Below are positions 7,498 to 15,689 of a stretch of 58,649 nucleotides of DNA, in pieces. A program made the translations under genes and the position numbers. The stretch is from Paractinoplanes ferrugineus (GTDB lineage Bacteria; Actinomycetota; Actinomycetes; Mycobacteriales; Micromonosporaceae): contig NZ_BOMM01000078.1 in assembly GCF_016862195.1 (NCBI RefSeq), positions 1 to 58,649 on the forward strand, read 5' to 3'. Numbering within the stretch: position 1 is the stretch's first letter; each line of letters starts with the position of its first letter. The notes below the pieces were generated by a model, which was given only the letters and a program-made list of their open reading frames with translations, was not told the DNA's origin and did no database searches.

Positions 7498-8988
7498 GTG
7501 ATCAGCCGGTCGCTGATTGTGGTCCACCCGCCCGGTATGGAATTGTTCGGAGTCGATGTGTCCGGCGGCTACCGGCTGCCCCGGCCGGAGGCCCTGATGA
7601 CTGACTTCCTGCTGCTCAAACGCGCTGCGCCCGCGCTGCTCCCGAGCGACGCCCGCGGCTTCACCGGCCGTGCCGCCGAACTGGCCCAACTCGACGAACT
7701 GGCCCAACTCGACGATCTGGCCCAGCCCGCCTCATCGATCCGCCCGGTCCGGGTGGACGGGGTCCGGATGGGCGGGGATCCGGTGGGCGAGAATCGGGGC
7801 GGGGCGGGGCTGTTCGGGCCCGCGGTCGGTGGGGTCGGTGCGGAAGGGGCCGGGGCCATCGCGGCGCTGTCCGGGCCGGGTGGGGTCGGCAAGACGGCGC
7901 TGGCGGTGCGGTGGGCGCACCGGGCCGCGGACCGGTTCCCCGACGGGCAGCTCTTCATCGACCTGCGCGGCTTCGACCACGTACGCCAGCCGATGGAACC
8001 GGGCGAGGCGCTGCGCCGGTTCCTGGGCGCGCTCGGGGTACGGCCCCGGCACGTCCCGGACGACCTGCGCGGGCAGGTGGCGCTCTACCGGGCCGAGATG
8101 GCCGACCGGCGCGCGCTCGTCGTGCTCGACAACGCCACCGTGGCCACCCAGGTGCGGCCACTGCTGCCGCACGCGCCCGGCTGCGTGACGGTGGTGACCA
8201 GCCGCAACCAGCTGACCGGCCTGACCGTACGGGAGCGGGCCCGGTCGGCCGCGGTGGCGCCGCTGACCACCGCCGACGCCGCCCAGTTCCTGATCGACCG
8301 GCTGGGCTGGGACCGGGTCGCCGGCCAGGCCCGCGCGGTCACCGAGGTGATCGACCGCTGCGCCCGGATGCCGCTCGCGCTGGCCCTGGTCGCCGCTCGG
8401 GCCGCCGGCCGCCCGCTGGCCGAACTGGCCGCCGAGATCGGACCCCGGCCCGGCCCGCACCCCGCCGAGCCACCGCACGGGAGCACCGGCCGGCACGCCG
8501 CAGGGCCCGCAGAGGGGAGCACCGGAGCACACGGCGCAGGGCCGGCAGCCGGGAGCACCGGCCCGGACACGCGACCGCCGCCGCCCGGGGGCGGCCGCCC
8601 GGAGGAGGCCGGGACGGTGGAGGGCGGCTTCGGCAGTCCGCACGCGGACGTACGGGCGGTGTTCGCGTGGTCGTACCGGAAGCTGACCCCGGCCGCCGCC
8701 GCCATGTTCCGGGCGCTCGGCCGACATCCGGGCCATGACATCACGGCCGCCGCCGCGGCCGCCCTCACCGGACACACCGCCGGCCCGAGCACCGGGCCGA
8801 CCGCCGGACAAATCCCCGGGGCGACCGCCGGACCGGCCGCCGGACAGACTGCCGGGCAGGCCGCGGTCGTGCTGACCGAGCTGGCGCGGGCCGGCCTGCT
8901 CACCGAGTGGACGCCCGGCCGTTACACGTGTCATGACCTGCTCCGGGCGTACGCGGCGGAGCTGCTCAATCGATCAAGGCGGCCGTGA
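7498..8988 (+). CDS. AfsR-like STAND/NB-ARC ATPase lacking the SARP DNA-binding part
   Basis: A 496-residue protein. A linker typical of AfsR proteins (PALLPSDARGFTGRAAEL, about 45-62) is followed by an NB-ARC ATPase: P-loop GPGGVGKT (126-133), Walker B-like RALVVLDN (205-212) and a sensor/GxP-type MPLAL (291-295). It ends in a winged helix (LTELARAGLLTE and CHDLLRAYAAEL). The N-terminal SARP DNA-binding and BTAD domains and the C-terminal TPRs of full-length AfsR are absent. Two low-complexity Gly/Pro/Ala/Thr inserts (about 315-380 and 425-455) interrupt the ATPase module; the first is coded by 36-bp repeats. GTG 7498 is preceded by a purine-rich AAGAAGAGAG. Confidence 0.75.
   Translation: MISRSLIVVHPPGMELFGVDVSGGYRLPRPEALMTDFLLLKRAAPALLPSDARGFTGRAAELAQLDELAQLDDLAQPASSIRPVRVDGVRMGGDPVGENRGGAGLFGPAVGGVGAEGAGAIAALSGPGGVGKTALAVRWAHRAADRFPDGQLFIDLRGFDHVRQPMEPGEALRRFLGALGVRPRHVPDDLRGQVALYRAEMADRRALVVLDNATVATQVRPLLPHAPGCVTVVTSRNQLTGLTVRERARSAAVAPLTTADAAQFLIDRLGWDRVAGQARAVTEVIDRCARMPLALALVAARAAGRPLAELAAEIGPRPGPHPAEPPHGSTGRHAAGPAEGSTGAHGAGPAAGSTGPDTRPPPPGGGRPEEAGTVEGGFGSPHADVRAVFAWSYRKLTPAAAAMFRALGRHPGHDITAAAAAALTGHTAGPSTGPTAGQIPGATAGPAAGQTAGQAAVVLTELARAGLLTEWTPGRYTCHDLLRAYAAELLNRSRRP
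8479..8561. repeat. 36-bp tandem repeat inside the STAND ATPase gene
   Basis: GGGAGCACCGG starts at 8479, 8515 and 8551, an exact 36-bp period, with related sequence between the copies (GC-rich, coding for GSTG...AGPA repeats). It keeps the reading frame and codes a flexible insert. Confidence 0.85.
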
Positions 8989-9394
8989 CCAACTCGCCCA
9001 GCAGGATTTTGATCGCCGGCGCGCAGCGCGCGGCGTCGGCCGAGGTGAACCACCCGAGCTCGCCGATCTCCGCGGCCGCCCCCGGTTCACCGTCGAGGGA
9101 GCCGGCGGTGGAGCCGGTACTGGAGCCGCCGGTGAAGCAGACCAGCCGCACCCGGGTGCCGGGCGGCCGGTTGTGCGCCTCGGCGACGATCTCGGTGAAC
9201 AGAGTCAGCTCGGCCGGGTCGACGGTGAGGCCGACCTCCTCACGCACCTCGCGGGCGGCCGCCTCGGCATGCGTCTCGCCGGGCTCGGGTTTGCCGCCGG
9301 GCAGGTAGAACGCGTCGCTGTCACGCGGCCGGACCACGAGGAGCCGCCGCTCCCGGACGTGCACCCAGGCCGTCGCCAGAACCTCCGCCGCCAC
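8966..9394 (-). CDS. NUDIX hydrolase
   Basis: A 142-residue single-domain NUDIX protein. The NUDIX box begins GGKPEPGETHAEAAAREV and continues REEVGL (about residues 33-55). The LVVRPRDSDAFYLPGGKPEPGE context resembles MutT-like or small-molecule pyrophosphatases. Between residues 90 and 110 a Gly/Ser/Thr-rich loop (GGSSTGSTAGS) is inserted. The 3' end overlaps the convergent STAND gene by 23 bp. The substrate is unknown. Confidence 0.88.
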   Translation of the reverse strand: MAAEVLATAWVHVRERRLLVVRPRDSDAFYLPGGKPEPGETHAEAAAREVREEVGLTVDPAELTLFTEIVAEAHNRPPGTRVRLVCFTGGSSTGSTAGSLDGEPGAAAEIGELGWFTSADAARCAPAIKILLGELVTAALID

Positions 9395-9403
9395 CGGGCG
9401 AGC

Positions 9404-10258
9404 CTAGTCGACCACCGTGATCGGGGTTCCCGCGGCCAGGTTGTCGAGCAGGGTGCGCTGGGCCTCCCGCGGCATGCGCACGCAGCCGTTGGAGGCGGCG
9501 TGCCCGAACACCGATTTCCGGTACCACGCGTGGATGCCGGTGTGCGCGTCGCGCAGGCCCGGCGCGACCGCGTCCCGGTCGTCCGGCACCGCCCCGAGCA
9601 CCAGCGCGTCGAGCCCGGCGTAGTGCGAGCCGCGGGTGCCGGTGCGGCCCAGCACGAAGGTGCGGCCGAGCGGCGTCGGGGTGCGGGCGGTGCCGATCGC
9701 CACGCTCCAGGCTTTCCGCGGTACGCCGGCCCGCAGCCACGTCAGGGTGCGGTCGCCCCGCCGCACGACGACCTGGTCGGTCAGCTCGCGGGCCTGCCAG
9801 CCGTGGTCGGGCAGCCAGCCGATGCGCCGGTTGACCGACGGCAGCAGGACCGCCGACCATCCCGGCCGGGTGGCCACGATCGGAACCACGACGGTGACGC
9901 CGCGGATCGTCGGTGGGAGGTACGCGCGGGGTTCGCCGCCGGGCGCGTCGTAGAGCACCAGCCGGCGGGTCGGGTGCAGGCCCTCGGTAAGCGGGTCGAG
10001 CGAGGCCGGTCCGGGGTCGGCGGGCAAGCCGGCCGGCACGTGCGTGTAGGTGATCACGTCGAGCTCGCCGGACGGTGCGGCTGCGGGCGCGACCGTCTCC
10101 GGGGCCGCGCTCGGGGCCGGGGGCGCCGACGGGGCGAGCCGGACCGCCGGGGCGGCCGGACCGGGTGTTCGCTCCCCGGCGGCGCAGGCCGCGAGGCCCA
10201 TCAGGGCCGCGAGGCCCATCAGGGCCGTCCGGCGGCGGGTTCGAGGGCCGCGGACCAT
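9404..10258 (-). CDS. L,D-transpeptidase (YkuD) lipoprotein
   Basis: A 284-residue exported protein. An Arg-rich start is followed by a lipobox (GLAAC, cysteine at about residue 25), then a Pro/Ala-rich linker and a YkuD domain in the C-terminal half. The catalytic signature is HAASNGCVRMP (about 250-260), with the nucleophilic cysteine in NGC. Such enzymes form 3-3 cross-links or remodel peptidoglycan in the cell wall. The signal sequence contains a perfect 18-bp duplication that doubles LMGLAA. It lies 9 bp downstream of the NUDIX gene's start region in a leftward cluster but probably has its own promoter. Confidence 0.88.
   Translation of the reverse strand: MVRGPRTRRRTALMGLAALMGLAACAAGERTPGPAAPAVRLAPSAPPAPSAAPETVAPAAAPSGELDVITYTHVPAGLPADPGPASLDPLTEGLHPTRRLVLYDAPGGEPRAYLPPTIRGVTVVVPIVATRPGWSAVLLPSVNRRIGWLPDHGWQARELTDQVVVRRGDRTLTWLRAGVPRKAWSVAIGTARTPTPLGRTFVLGRTGTRGSHYAGLDALVLGAVPDDRDAVAPGLRDAHTGIHAWYRKSVFGHAASNGCVRMPREAQRTLLDNLAAGTPITVVD
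10187..10222. repeat. Perfect 18-bp tandem duplication in a signal peptide
   Basis: The unit GGCCGCGAGGCCCATCAG occurs at 10187-10204 and again at 10205-10222. It lengthens the hydrophobic core of the lipoprotein signal by six residues, in frame. Confidence 0.9.
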
Positions 10259-10325
10259 CAGCCCAAGTTAGTCACGACACCCCACGCCATGTCGGCATAT
10301 GAAGGTATTTCATGCGAAGCGCCGG

Positions 10326-11105
10326 TCAGATCTCCGGGATCAGGTCGGCTACCGAGTCGACGATGCGGGACGGGCGGAACGGGTAGCGCTCGGCCTCGGC
10401 CCGCGTGCTGATGCCCGACAGCACCAGGATCGTCTCCAGGCCCGCCTCCAGGCCGCACAGCACGTCGGTGTCCATCCGGTCGCCGATCATCGCCGTACTC
10501 TCCGAATGCGCCTCGATCGCGTTGAGCGCCGACCGCATCATCATCGGGTTGGGTTTGCCGACGAAGTAGGGGTCGACGCCGGTCGCCTTGGAGATCATCG
10601 CGGCGACCGAGCCGGCCGCCGGCAGGGCGCCCTCGTTGGACGGGCCGGTCGCGTCGGGGTTGGTGCAGATGAAACGGGCCCCGCCGTCGATCAGCCGGAT
10701 CGCCTTGGTGATCGCCTCGAAGCTGTAGGTACGGGTCTCGCCGAGCACCACGTAGTCGGGATCGAACTCGGTGAGCACGTAACCGGCCGCGTGCATCGCG
10801 GTGGTCAGGCCGGCCTCGCCGATCACGTAGGCGGTGCCGCCCGGCCGCTGGCCGGCCAGGAACTGCGCGGTGGCCAGCGCGGCCGTCCAGATCGAGCGCT
10901 CCGGCACGTCGAAGCCCATCCGGTTGAGACGGGCCTGCAGGTCGCGCGGGGTGTAGATGGAGTTGTTGGTGAGGATCAGGAAGGGCTTGCCGGACGACTT
11001 CATCCGGTTGACGAACTCGGGCGCGCCGGGCACCGGCACACCCTCGTGCACGAGCACGCCGTCCATGTCGGTGAGCCAGCTCTCGATGGCTTTCCGGTCG
11101 GTCAT
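10326..11105 (-). CDS. HAD-IIA (NagD-like) phosphatase
   Basis: A 259-residue HAD hydrolase: motif I DMDGVL (about 13-18), motif II TNNS (about 46-49), a large C2 cap typical of subclass IIA, KPNP for the motif III lysine, and GDRMDTD as motif IV. Relatives dephosphorylate small phosphates (UMP, 4-nitrophenyl phosphate, glycerol phosphate). Its ATG overlaps the TGA of hemH (11102-11105), so the two are translationally coupled as the last genes of the fabG-fabI-hemH operon. A heme-related substrate is not implied. Confidence 0.88.
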   Translation of the reverse strand: MTDRKAIESWLTDMDGVLVHEGVPVPGAPEFVNRMKSSGKPFLILTNNSIYTPRDLQARLNRMGFDVPERSIWTAALATAQFLAGQRPGGTAYVIGEAGLTTAMHAAGYVLTEFDPDYVVLGETRTYSFEAITKAIRLIDGGARFICTNPDATGPSNEGALPAAGSVAAMISKATGVDPYFVGKPNPMMMRSALNAIEAHSESTAMIGDRMDTDVLCGLEAGLETILVLSGISTRAEAERYPFRPSRIVDSVADLIPEI

Positions 11106-12124
11106 CGGCTTGCTCTCCGCGGGGGCACGCAGCAGCCCGGGCACTCGTCCCAGACCGGCAGCCGGCCGAGACGCTCCCGGTCCCGCCCGGCGGTCCGTTC
11201 CTCGACCAGGTGCCGGACCATCGTGACGAACCGGGGGTCGGTGCCGGGAGTGCCCGCGCGGGCGAACCCGAGGCCCAGCTTCCCGGCCGTCTCCAGCGCC
11301 TCGTTGTCGAGGTCCCAGATGACCTCCAGGTGGTCGGAGACGAACCCGATCGGGCTCACCACGACGTCGGTCACCCCCTTGCCGGCGAGCGACTCCAGGT
11401 GGTCGTTGATGTCCGGCTCGAGCCACGGCACCTGCGGCGGGCCGGAGCGGCTCTGCCAGACCAGGTCGTACTCGAGACCGGGCGCCGCCTGCGCGGCCAC
11501 CAGCCCGGCGGTCTCCTCGAGCTGGGCGAGGTAACGGCCGCCGGTCGGGCCGGCGTTCTCCGACATGCTCACCGGAATGCTGTGCGCGGTGAAGACCAGC
11601 CGGGTGCTGTCCCGGTGCGCCGGGTCCAGCTTTCCGAGAGCTTCGCGGACGGCGTCGGCGTGCGGCTGCACGAACCCGGGGTGATCCCAGAACTGGCGCA
11701 GCTTGCTGATCCGGGGCGCGCCGGGCCCGACCTTCTCCTGGGCCCGCGCGATGTCCTCCCAGTACTGCCGGCAGGACGAGTAGCCGCCGTAGGCGCTGGT
11801 GGCGAACCCGAGGGCGTGTTCCACCCCGTCGTCGCGCATCTGCGCCACGGTGTCCTCGATCATCGGGTGCCAGTTGCGGTTGCCCCAGTAGGCCGGGAGC
11901 CCCACGCCGTGGGCCGCGAAATCGGCTTCGATCGCCGCCAGCAGCTCGCGGCACTGCTGGTTGATGGGCGACACGCCGCCGAAGTGCAGGTAGTGCTCGG
12001 CGACGGCGGCGAGCCGCTCCTCGGGGATGCCCCGCCCGCGCGTCACGTTGCGCAGGAAGGGCATCACATCGTCAGGCTTCTCGGGACCACCGAAGGACAA
12101 CAGGACGAACGCGTCGTATGCCAC
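11102..12124 (-). CDS. hemH: Ferrochelatase (coproporphyrin-type) with [2Fe-2S] cysteines
   Basis: About 340 residues of class II chelatase: YDAFVLLSFGGPE at the start, the catalytic histidine in TAHSIP (about residue 181) and the HLEVIWDLD acidic region. Cysteines at about residues 118, 328, 331 and 332 match the arrangement that binds a [2Fe-2S] cluster in the mycobacterial enzyme. In Actinobacteria this protein inserts iron into coproporphyrin III (CpfC role). The open frame starts at 12139, but GTG 12124 gives the usual (M)AYDAF start with AGGA upstream. It is 20 bp downstream of fabI, the order known from mabA-inhA-hemZ. Confidence 0.93.
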   Translation of the reverse strand: MAYDAFVLLSFGGPEKPDDVMPFLRNVTRGRGIPEERLAAVAEHYLHFGGVSPINQQCRELLAAIEADFAAHGVGLPAYWGNRNWHPMIEDTVAQMRDDGVEHALGFATSAYGGYSSCRQYWEDIARAQEKVGPGAPRISKLRQFWDHPGFVQPHADAVREALGKLDPAHRDSTRLVFTAHSIPVSMSENAGPTGGRYLAQLEETAGLVAAQAAPGLEYDLVWQSRSGPPQVPWLEPDINDHLESLAGKGVTDVVVSPIGFVSDHLEVIWDLDNEALETAGKLGLGFARAGTPGTDPRFVTMVRHLVEERTAGRDRERLGRLPVWDECPGCCVPPRRASR

Positions 12125-12144
12125 CCGTCCATCCTGCACCCTGC

Positions 12145-12912
12145 TCAGGCACCGAGCGCGTGGTAGCCCCCGTCGACGTGCACCACCTCACCCGTGGTGG
12201 CCGGGAACCAGTCGGACAGCAGCGCGCAGATGGCCTTGCCGGCCGCCGACGTGTCGTGCAGATCCCAGCCGAGCGGGGCCCGGCCGGCCCAGGCCTCCTC
12301 GAACTGCTCGAAGCCCGGGATCGACTTGGCCGCCATGGTGCGCAGCGGGCCGGCCGAGACCAGGTTGCTGCGGATGCCCTTGGCGCCGAGGTGCAGCGCG
12401 AGGTAGCGGGAGGCGGACTCGAGGCCGGCCTTGGCGACGCCCATCCAGTCGTAGACCGGCCACGCCTTGGTGGCGTCGAAGGTCAGCCCCACGATGCTGC
12501 CGCCCGGCTGCATCATCGGCAGGCAGGCGACGGCCAGCGCCTGGTACGAGTACGTCGAGACCTGCAGCGCCTTGGCGACGTCGTCCCATCCGGCGTTGAG
12601 GAACTCGCCGCCGAGCACGCTCTGCGGGCCGAACGCGATCGAGTGCAGCACCCCGTCGAGGCCGTCGACGTGCTCGCCGACCTTGCCCGGCAGCGCGGCC
12701 AGGTGCTCGGGGTCGGTGACGTCGAGCTCGATCACGGGCGGCGGTTCGGGCAGGCGCTTCGCGATGCGCTCGACCAGGGAGAGCCGGCCGAAGCCGGTCA
12801 GCACGACCGTCGCACCCTGCTCCTGGGCGATCCTCGCCGCCGCGAAGGCGATCGAGGCGTCGGTGATCACGCCGGTCACGAGCAGCCGTTTGCCGGCCAG
12901 CAGTCCAGACAC
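12145..12912 (-). CDS. fabI: Enoyl-[acyl-carrier-protein] reductase, InhA type
   Basis: A 255-residue NADH-dependent SDR that does the last reduction in fatty acid elongation. It starts SGLLAGKRLLVTGVITDASIAF, the InhA/FabI form of the cofactor-binding loop. F145, Y154 and K161 (FDATKAWPVYDW..AK) correspond to InhA F149, Y158 and K165. GTG 12912 has AGGAGAG upstream. It lies 51 bp after fabG and 20 bp before hemH in one leftward operon. Confidence 0.95.
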   Translation of the reverse strand: MSGLLAGKRLLVTGVITDASIAFAAARIAQEQGATVVLTGFGRLSLVERIAKRLPEPPPVIELDVTDPEHLAALPGKVGEHVDGLDGVLHSIAFGPQSVLGGEFLNAGWDDVAKALQVSTYSYQALAVACLPMMQPGGSIVGLTFDATKAWPVYDWMGVAKAGLESASRYLALHLGAKGIRSNLVSAGPLRTMAAKSIPGFEQFEEAWAGRAPLGWDLHDTSAAGKAICALLSDWFPATTGEVVHVDGGYHALGA

Positions 12913-12921
12913 GAAATCTCT

Positions 12922-12953
12922 CCTGTTTTGTTTACGGGATGGCCTGTTTTGTT
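12922..12953. repeat. 11-bp direct repeat in the fabG-fabI spacer
   Basis: CCTGTTTTGTT is found at 12922-12932 and 12943-12953, 21 bp (two helical turns) apart, in the only T-rich stretch of the operon. On the coding strand it reads AACAAAACAGG, and the first copy overlaps the fabI ribosome binding site. Confidence 0.75.
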
Positions 12954-12963
12954 GGTGGGAGGG

Positions 12964-13668
12964 TCAGTGGCCCATGCCGAGGCCGCCGTCGACCGGGATC
13001 ACGGCACCGTTGACGTAGCCGGCGGCGTCCGAGGCCAGGAACGCCACCACGGCCGCGACCTCGTCGGCGGAGGCGAGCCGGCCCGCCGGGACAGCCTTGA
13101 TGATCTCGGCCTGACGCGCCTCCGGCAAGACCGCGGTCATCTCGGTCTCGATGAACCCGGGCGCCACCACGTTCGCGGTGATGTTGCGGCTGCCCAGTTC
13201 ACGGGTGATGCTGCGGGCCATGCCGACGAGGCCGGCCTTGCTCGCCGCGTAGTTCACCTGACCGGGGCCGCCGTAGAGGCCGACCACCGACGAGATGAAG
13301 ATGATCCGGCCCCACCGGGCGCGCAGCATCTTGGCGCTGGCCCGCTTGGCGCAGCGGAACGCGCCGCCCAGGTTGGTGTCGACGACCCGGTCGAACTGGT
13401 CGTCGCTCATCCGCAGCAGCAGCGTGTCGTCGGTGATGCCGGCGTTGGCGATCAGCACCTCGACCGGTCCGAGCTCCTTCTCCACCTCGGTGAAGGCGGC
13501 GTCGACGGCGGCCGGGTCGGTGATGTCGCAGCGCACGCCGAACAGGCCCGCCGGTGCTCCGCTCCCCCGGTGCGTGACGGCGACCCGGTCGCCCTGCTTC
13601 TCGAACGCCCGCGCGATGGCGAGGCCGATGCCCCGGTTGCCGCCAGTCACCAAAACCGTGCGAGCCAC
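12964..13668 (-). CDS. fabG: 3-oxoacyl-[acyl-carrier-protein] reductase
   Basis: A 234-residue SDR: TGGNRGIG for NADPH binding (8-15), NAG (75-77), catalytic S126/S127, Y140 and K144 (SSVVGLYG...YAASK), and the C-terminal GAVIPVDGGLGMGH ending. It is the MabA/FabG1 type, the first gene of the fabG-fabI-hemH-HAD operon. GTG 13668 follows GAGGAGC. It is divergent from a sensor kinase gene across 85 bp. Confidence 0.94.
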   Translation of the reverse strand: MARTVLVTGGNRGIGLAIARAFEKQGDRVAVTHRGSGAPAGLFGVRCDITDPAAVDAAFTEVEKELGPVEVLIANAGITDDTLLLRMSDDQFDRVVDTNLGGAFRCAKRASAKMLRARWGRIIFISSVVGLYGGPGQVNYAASKAGLVGMARSITRELGSRNITANVVAPGFIETEMTAVLPEARQAEIIKAVPAGRLASADEVAAVVAFLASDAAGYVNGAVIPVDGGLGMGH

Positions 13669-13753
13669 GTACCGCTCCTCATACCCAGGTAGGGGGTGCC
13701 GGATGGCACCACAGGGTCACGACTACGCCGCCACAGCGCCGTAACCTGCCGGG

Positions 13754-14986
13754 ATGGAGACTATCGGCCCGGTCCAGCGGCACCATGCCACGGGGCCGCT
13801 GCGCACGCTGGTGCTGCGCCCGGAGGTGCCGCGCCCCGCCCCCCGGCGGCGGCTGCTGGGGTACGCGCTGCCACTGGGCCTGTTGGCGCTGATCGGACTG
13901 GGCTTCGCCGCGGCCGCGTACCTCGCGGACAACCGGAACCTGCCGGTCGTGGTGAACGCGCTCCTCGGGGCCGGGTCGGTGCTGCCGGTCGCGGTCTGTG
14001 TCCGATCGCCGCTCTGGGCCTGGCGTCTCGCGTACCCGATGATGTTCCTCGGCGCGATGAACGCCGGCCCGCGGGAGGCCTGGCCGTGGAACACCGTGCA
14101 GATCCTCGGTTTCCTGGTCGTCCTCGGCCGGCTCGCGGTCACCCAGTGGTCCGGCGTGACGACCTGGGCCACCGCTCTGAGCCTGGTCCCGGTCTTCCTG
14201 CTGGCCGCCCACGCCAACGCCTGGGGGGCCGCGTTCCTGCTCGTCGCGATCGCCGCGCTGGGCGACATCGTCTCGCGCCGGCGCCGCACCCGGCAGCTGC
14301 TCGAGGAGAGCAACGAGCTCACCGAACGGGAGCGGGCCCGGCGCGCGATCCTGGAGGAACGCACCCGGATCGCCCGGGAGATGCACGACGTGGTCGCCCA
14401 CCACATGTCGATGATCGCGGTCCGCGCCGAGACCGCCCCCTACCGCCGGCCCGGCCTGCCCGCCGACGCCCAGGAGGAGCTGGCCGGCATCGCGGCGTCG
14501 GCCCGCGAGGCCCTGCAGGACATGCGCCGGCTGCTGGGCGTCCTGCGGGCCGAAGCGGCCGAGCCGGAGAGGACCCCGCAGCCCACGTTGTCCGACCTGA
14601 CCGCCCTGGTGGCCACCGCCCGGACGGCGGGCGTGACAGTCACCCTGCGCACCCCCGACCGGCCCGCGCTCGGCCCGGACCGGCCCGGCGCGAGCGGGCC
14701 GGTGGGGCTGGCCGCCTACCGGATCGTGCAGGAAGCGCTGGCCAACGCCGCCCGGCACGCACCCGGGGAGCCGGTGGAGATCGAGGTCGGCGAGTCCGGC
14801 GGGCAGCTGGAGCTGACCGTCCGCAACCCCGTCCCCGGCACCGCCCCCGGACCGGCCCGAGGTGGTCATGGAATCGTGGGCATGCGCGAGCGGGCGACCC
14901 TGCTGGGCGGGACGCTGAGCGCCGGCCCGGCCGGATCCGGGTTCGTGGTGCACGCCCGTCTTCCCCTGGCCGAGGAGCCCGCATGA
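13754..14986 (+). CDS. NarL-family sensor histidine kinase
   Basis: A 410-residue membrane kinase: four to five hydrophobic helices between residues 35 and 172, a short coiled linker, a HisKA_3 dimerisation region with the phospho-accepting His211 (RIAREMHDVVAHH), and a HATPase_c domain whose N box is QEALANAARHA and G box GHGIVGMRER. There is no large extracellular sensor loop, so it may sense the membrane, as LiaS or DesK do. The stop overlaps the ATG of its response regulator (ATGA, 14983-14986). Confidence 0.92.
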   Translation: METIGPVQRHHATGPLRTLVLRPEVPRPAPRRRLLGYALPLGLLALIGLGFAAAAYLADNRNLPVVVNALLGAGSVLPVAVCVRSPLWAWRLAYPMMFLGAMNAGPREAWPWNTVQILGFLVVLGRLAVTQWSGVTTWATALSLVPVFLLAAHANAWGAAFLLVAIAALGDIVSRRRRTRQLLEESNELTERERARRAILEERTRIAREMHDVVAHHMSMIAVRAETAPYRRPGLPADAQEELAGIAASAREALQDMRRLLGVLRAEAAEPERTPQPTLSDLTALVATARTAGVTVTLRTPDRPALGPDRPGASGPVGLAAYRIVQEALANAARHAPGEPVEIEVGESGGQLELTVRNPVPGTAPGPARGGHGIVGMRERATLLGGTLSAGPAGSGFVVHARLPLAEEPA

Positions 14987-15627
14987 TCAAGGTCCTGATC
15001 GCGGACGACCAGGCGATGGTCCGGCAGGGGTTCGGGGCCCTGCTCGGCGCCCAGCCCGACATCGTGGTCGTCGGCGACGCGGCCGACGGGGCCACCGCCG
15101 TCAGCCAGGCCCGCGACCTCGCCCCCGACGTCGTCCTGATGGACATCCGGATGCCGGTGATGGACGGCCTGGAGGCCACCCGGCGGATCGGCGCCGGGCC
15201 GAGGGTGCTGATCCTCACCACGTTCGACCTCGACGACTACGTCTACGAGGCGCTGCGCGCCGGGGCCAGCGGCTTCCTGCTCAAGGACGCCCCCGCCGCC
15301 GACCTGATCACCGCGGTCCGGGTCGTCGCGGCCGGGGAGGCCCTGCTCGCACCGTCGGTGACGCGCCGGCTGATCGCCGAGTTCGCCGCCCGCCCGCACC
15401 ACGACCGGCCCCGGCCGGCCGCGCTCAACGCCCTCACCCCGCGGGAGACCGACGTGCTGCGGCTGATCGCGCGGGGCCGGTCCAATCAGGAGATCGCCGG
15501 CGAGCTCGTCGTCGCCGAGCAGACGGTGAAGTCCCACGTCGGGCGGATCCTCGCCAAGCTGGGCCTGCGCGACCGCGCCCAGGCGGTGGTGTTCGCCTAC
15601 GAGACCGGCCTCGTCGTACCGGGGTAG
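14983..15627 (+). CDS. NarL/FixJ-family response regulator
   Basis: A 214-residue regulator. The receiver domain has D8/D9, phospho-acceptor D54 (VVLMDIRMP), T in ILTTF and K in LLKDAPA. The C-terminal LuxR-type HTH (about 148-205) reads LTPRETDVLRLIARG and SNQEIAGELVVAEQTVKSHV. It is translationally coupled to the upstream kinase. Targets are unknown; a cell-envelope role is a family-based guess. Confidence 0.93.
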   Translation: MIKVLIADDQAMVRQGFGALLGAQPDIVVVGDAADGATAVSQARDLAPDVVLMDIRMPVMDGLEATRRIGAGPRVLILTTFDLDDYVYEALRAGASGFLLKDAPAADLITAVRVVAAGEALLAPSVTRRLIAEFAARPHHDRPRPAALNALTPRETDVLRLIARGRSNQEIAGELVVAEQTVKSHVGRILAKLGLRDRAQAVVFAYETGLVVPG

Positions 15628-15689
15628 GGGGCGAAGTGCGCTCCCCGGTGTGACGACCGCGGGGGTCTCCCGGCCGGAGTGTGCGGCCC

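Noticed and set aside
8966..10411. Rightward frame of 492 codons over the NUDIX and L,D-transpeptidase genes
   Set aside because: Low-complexity Arg/Gly/His product opposite two genes with clear motifs.
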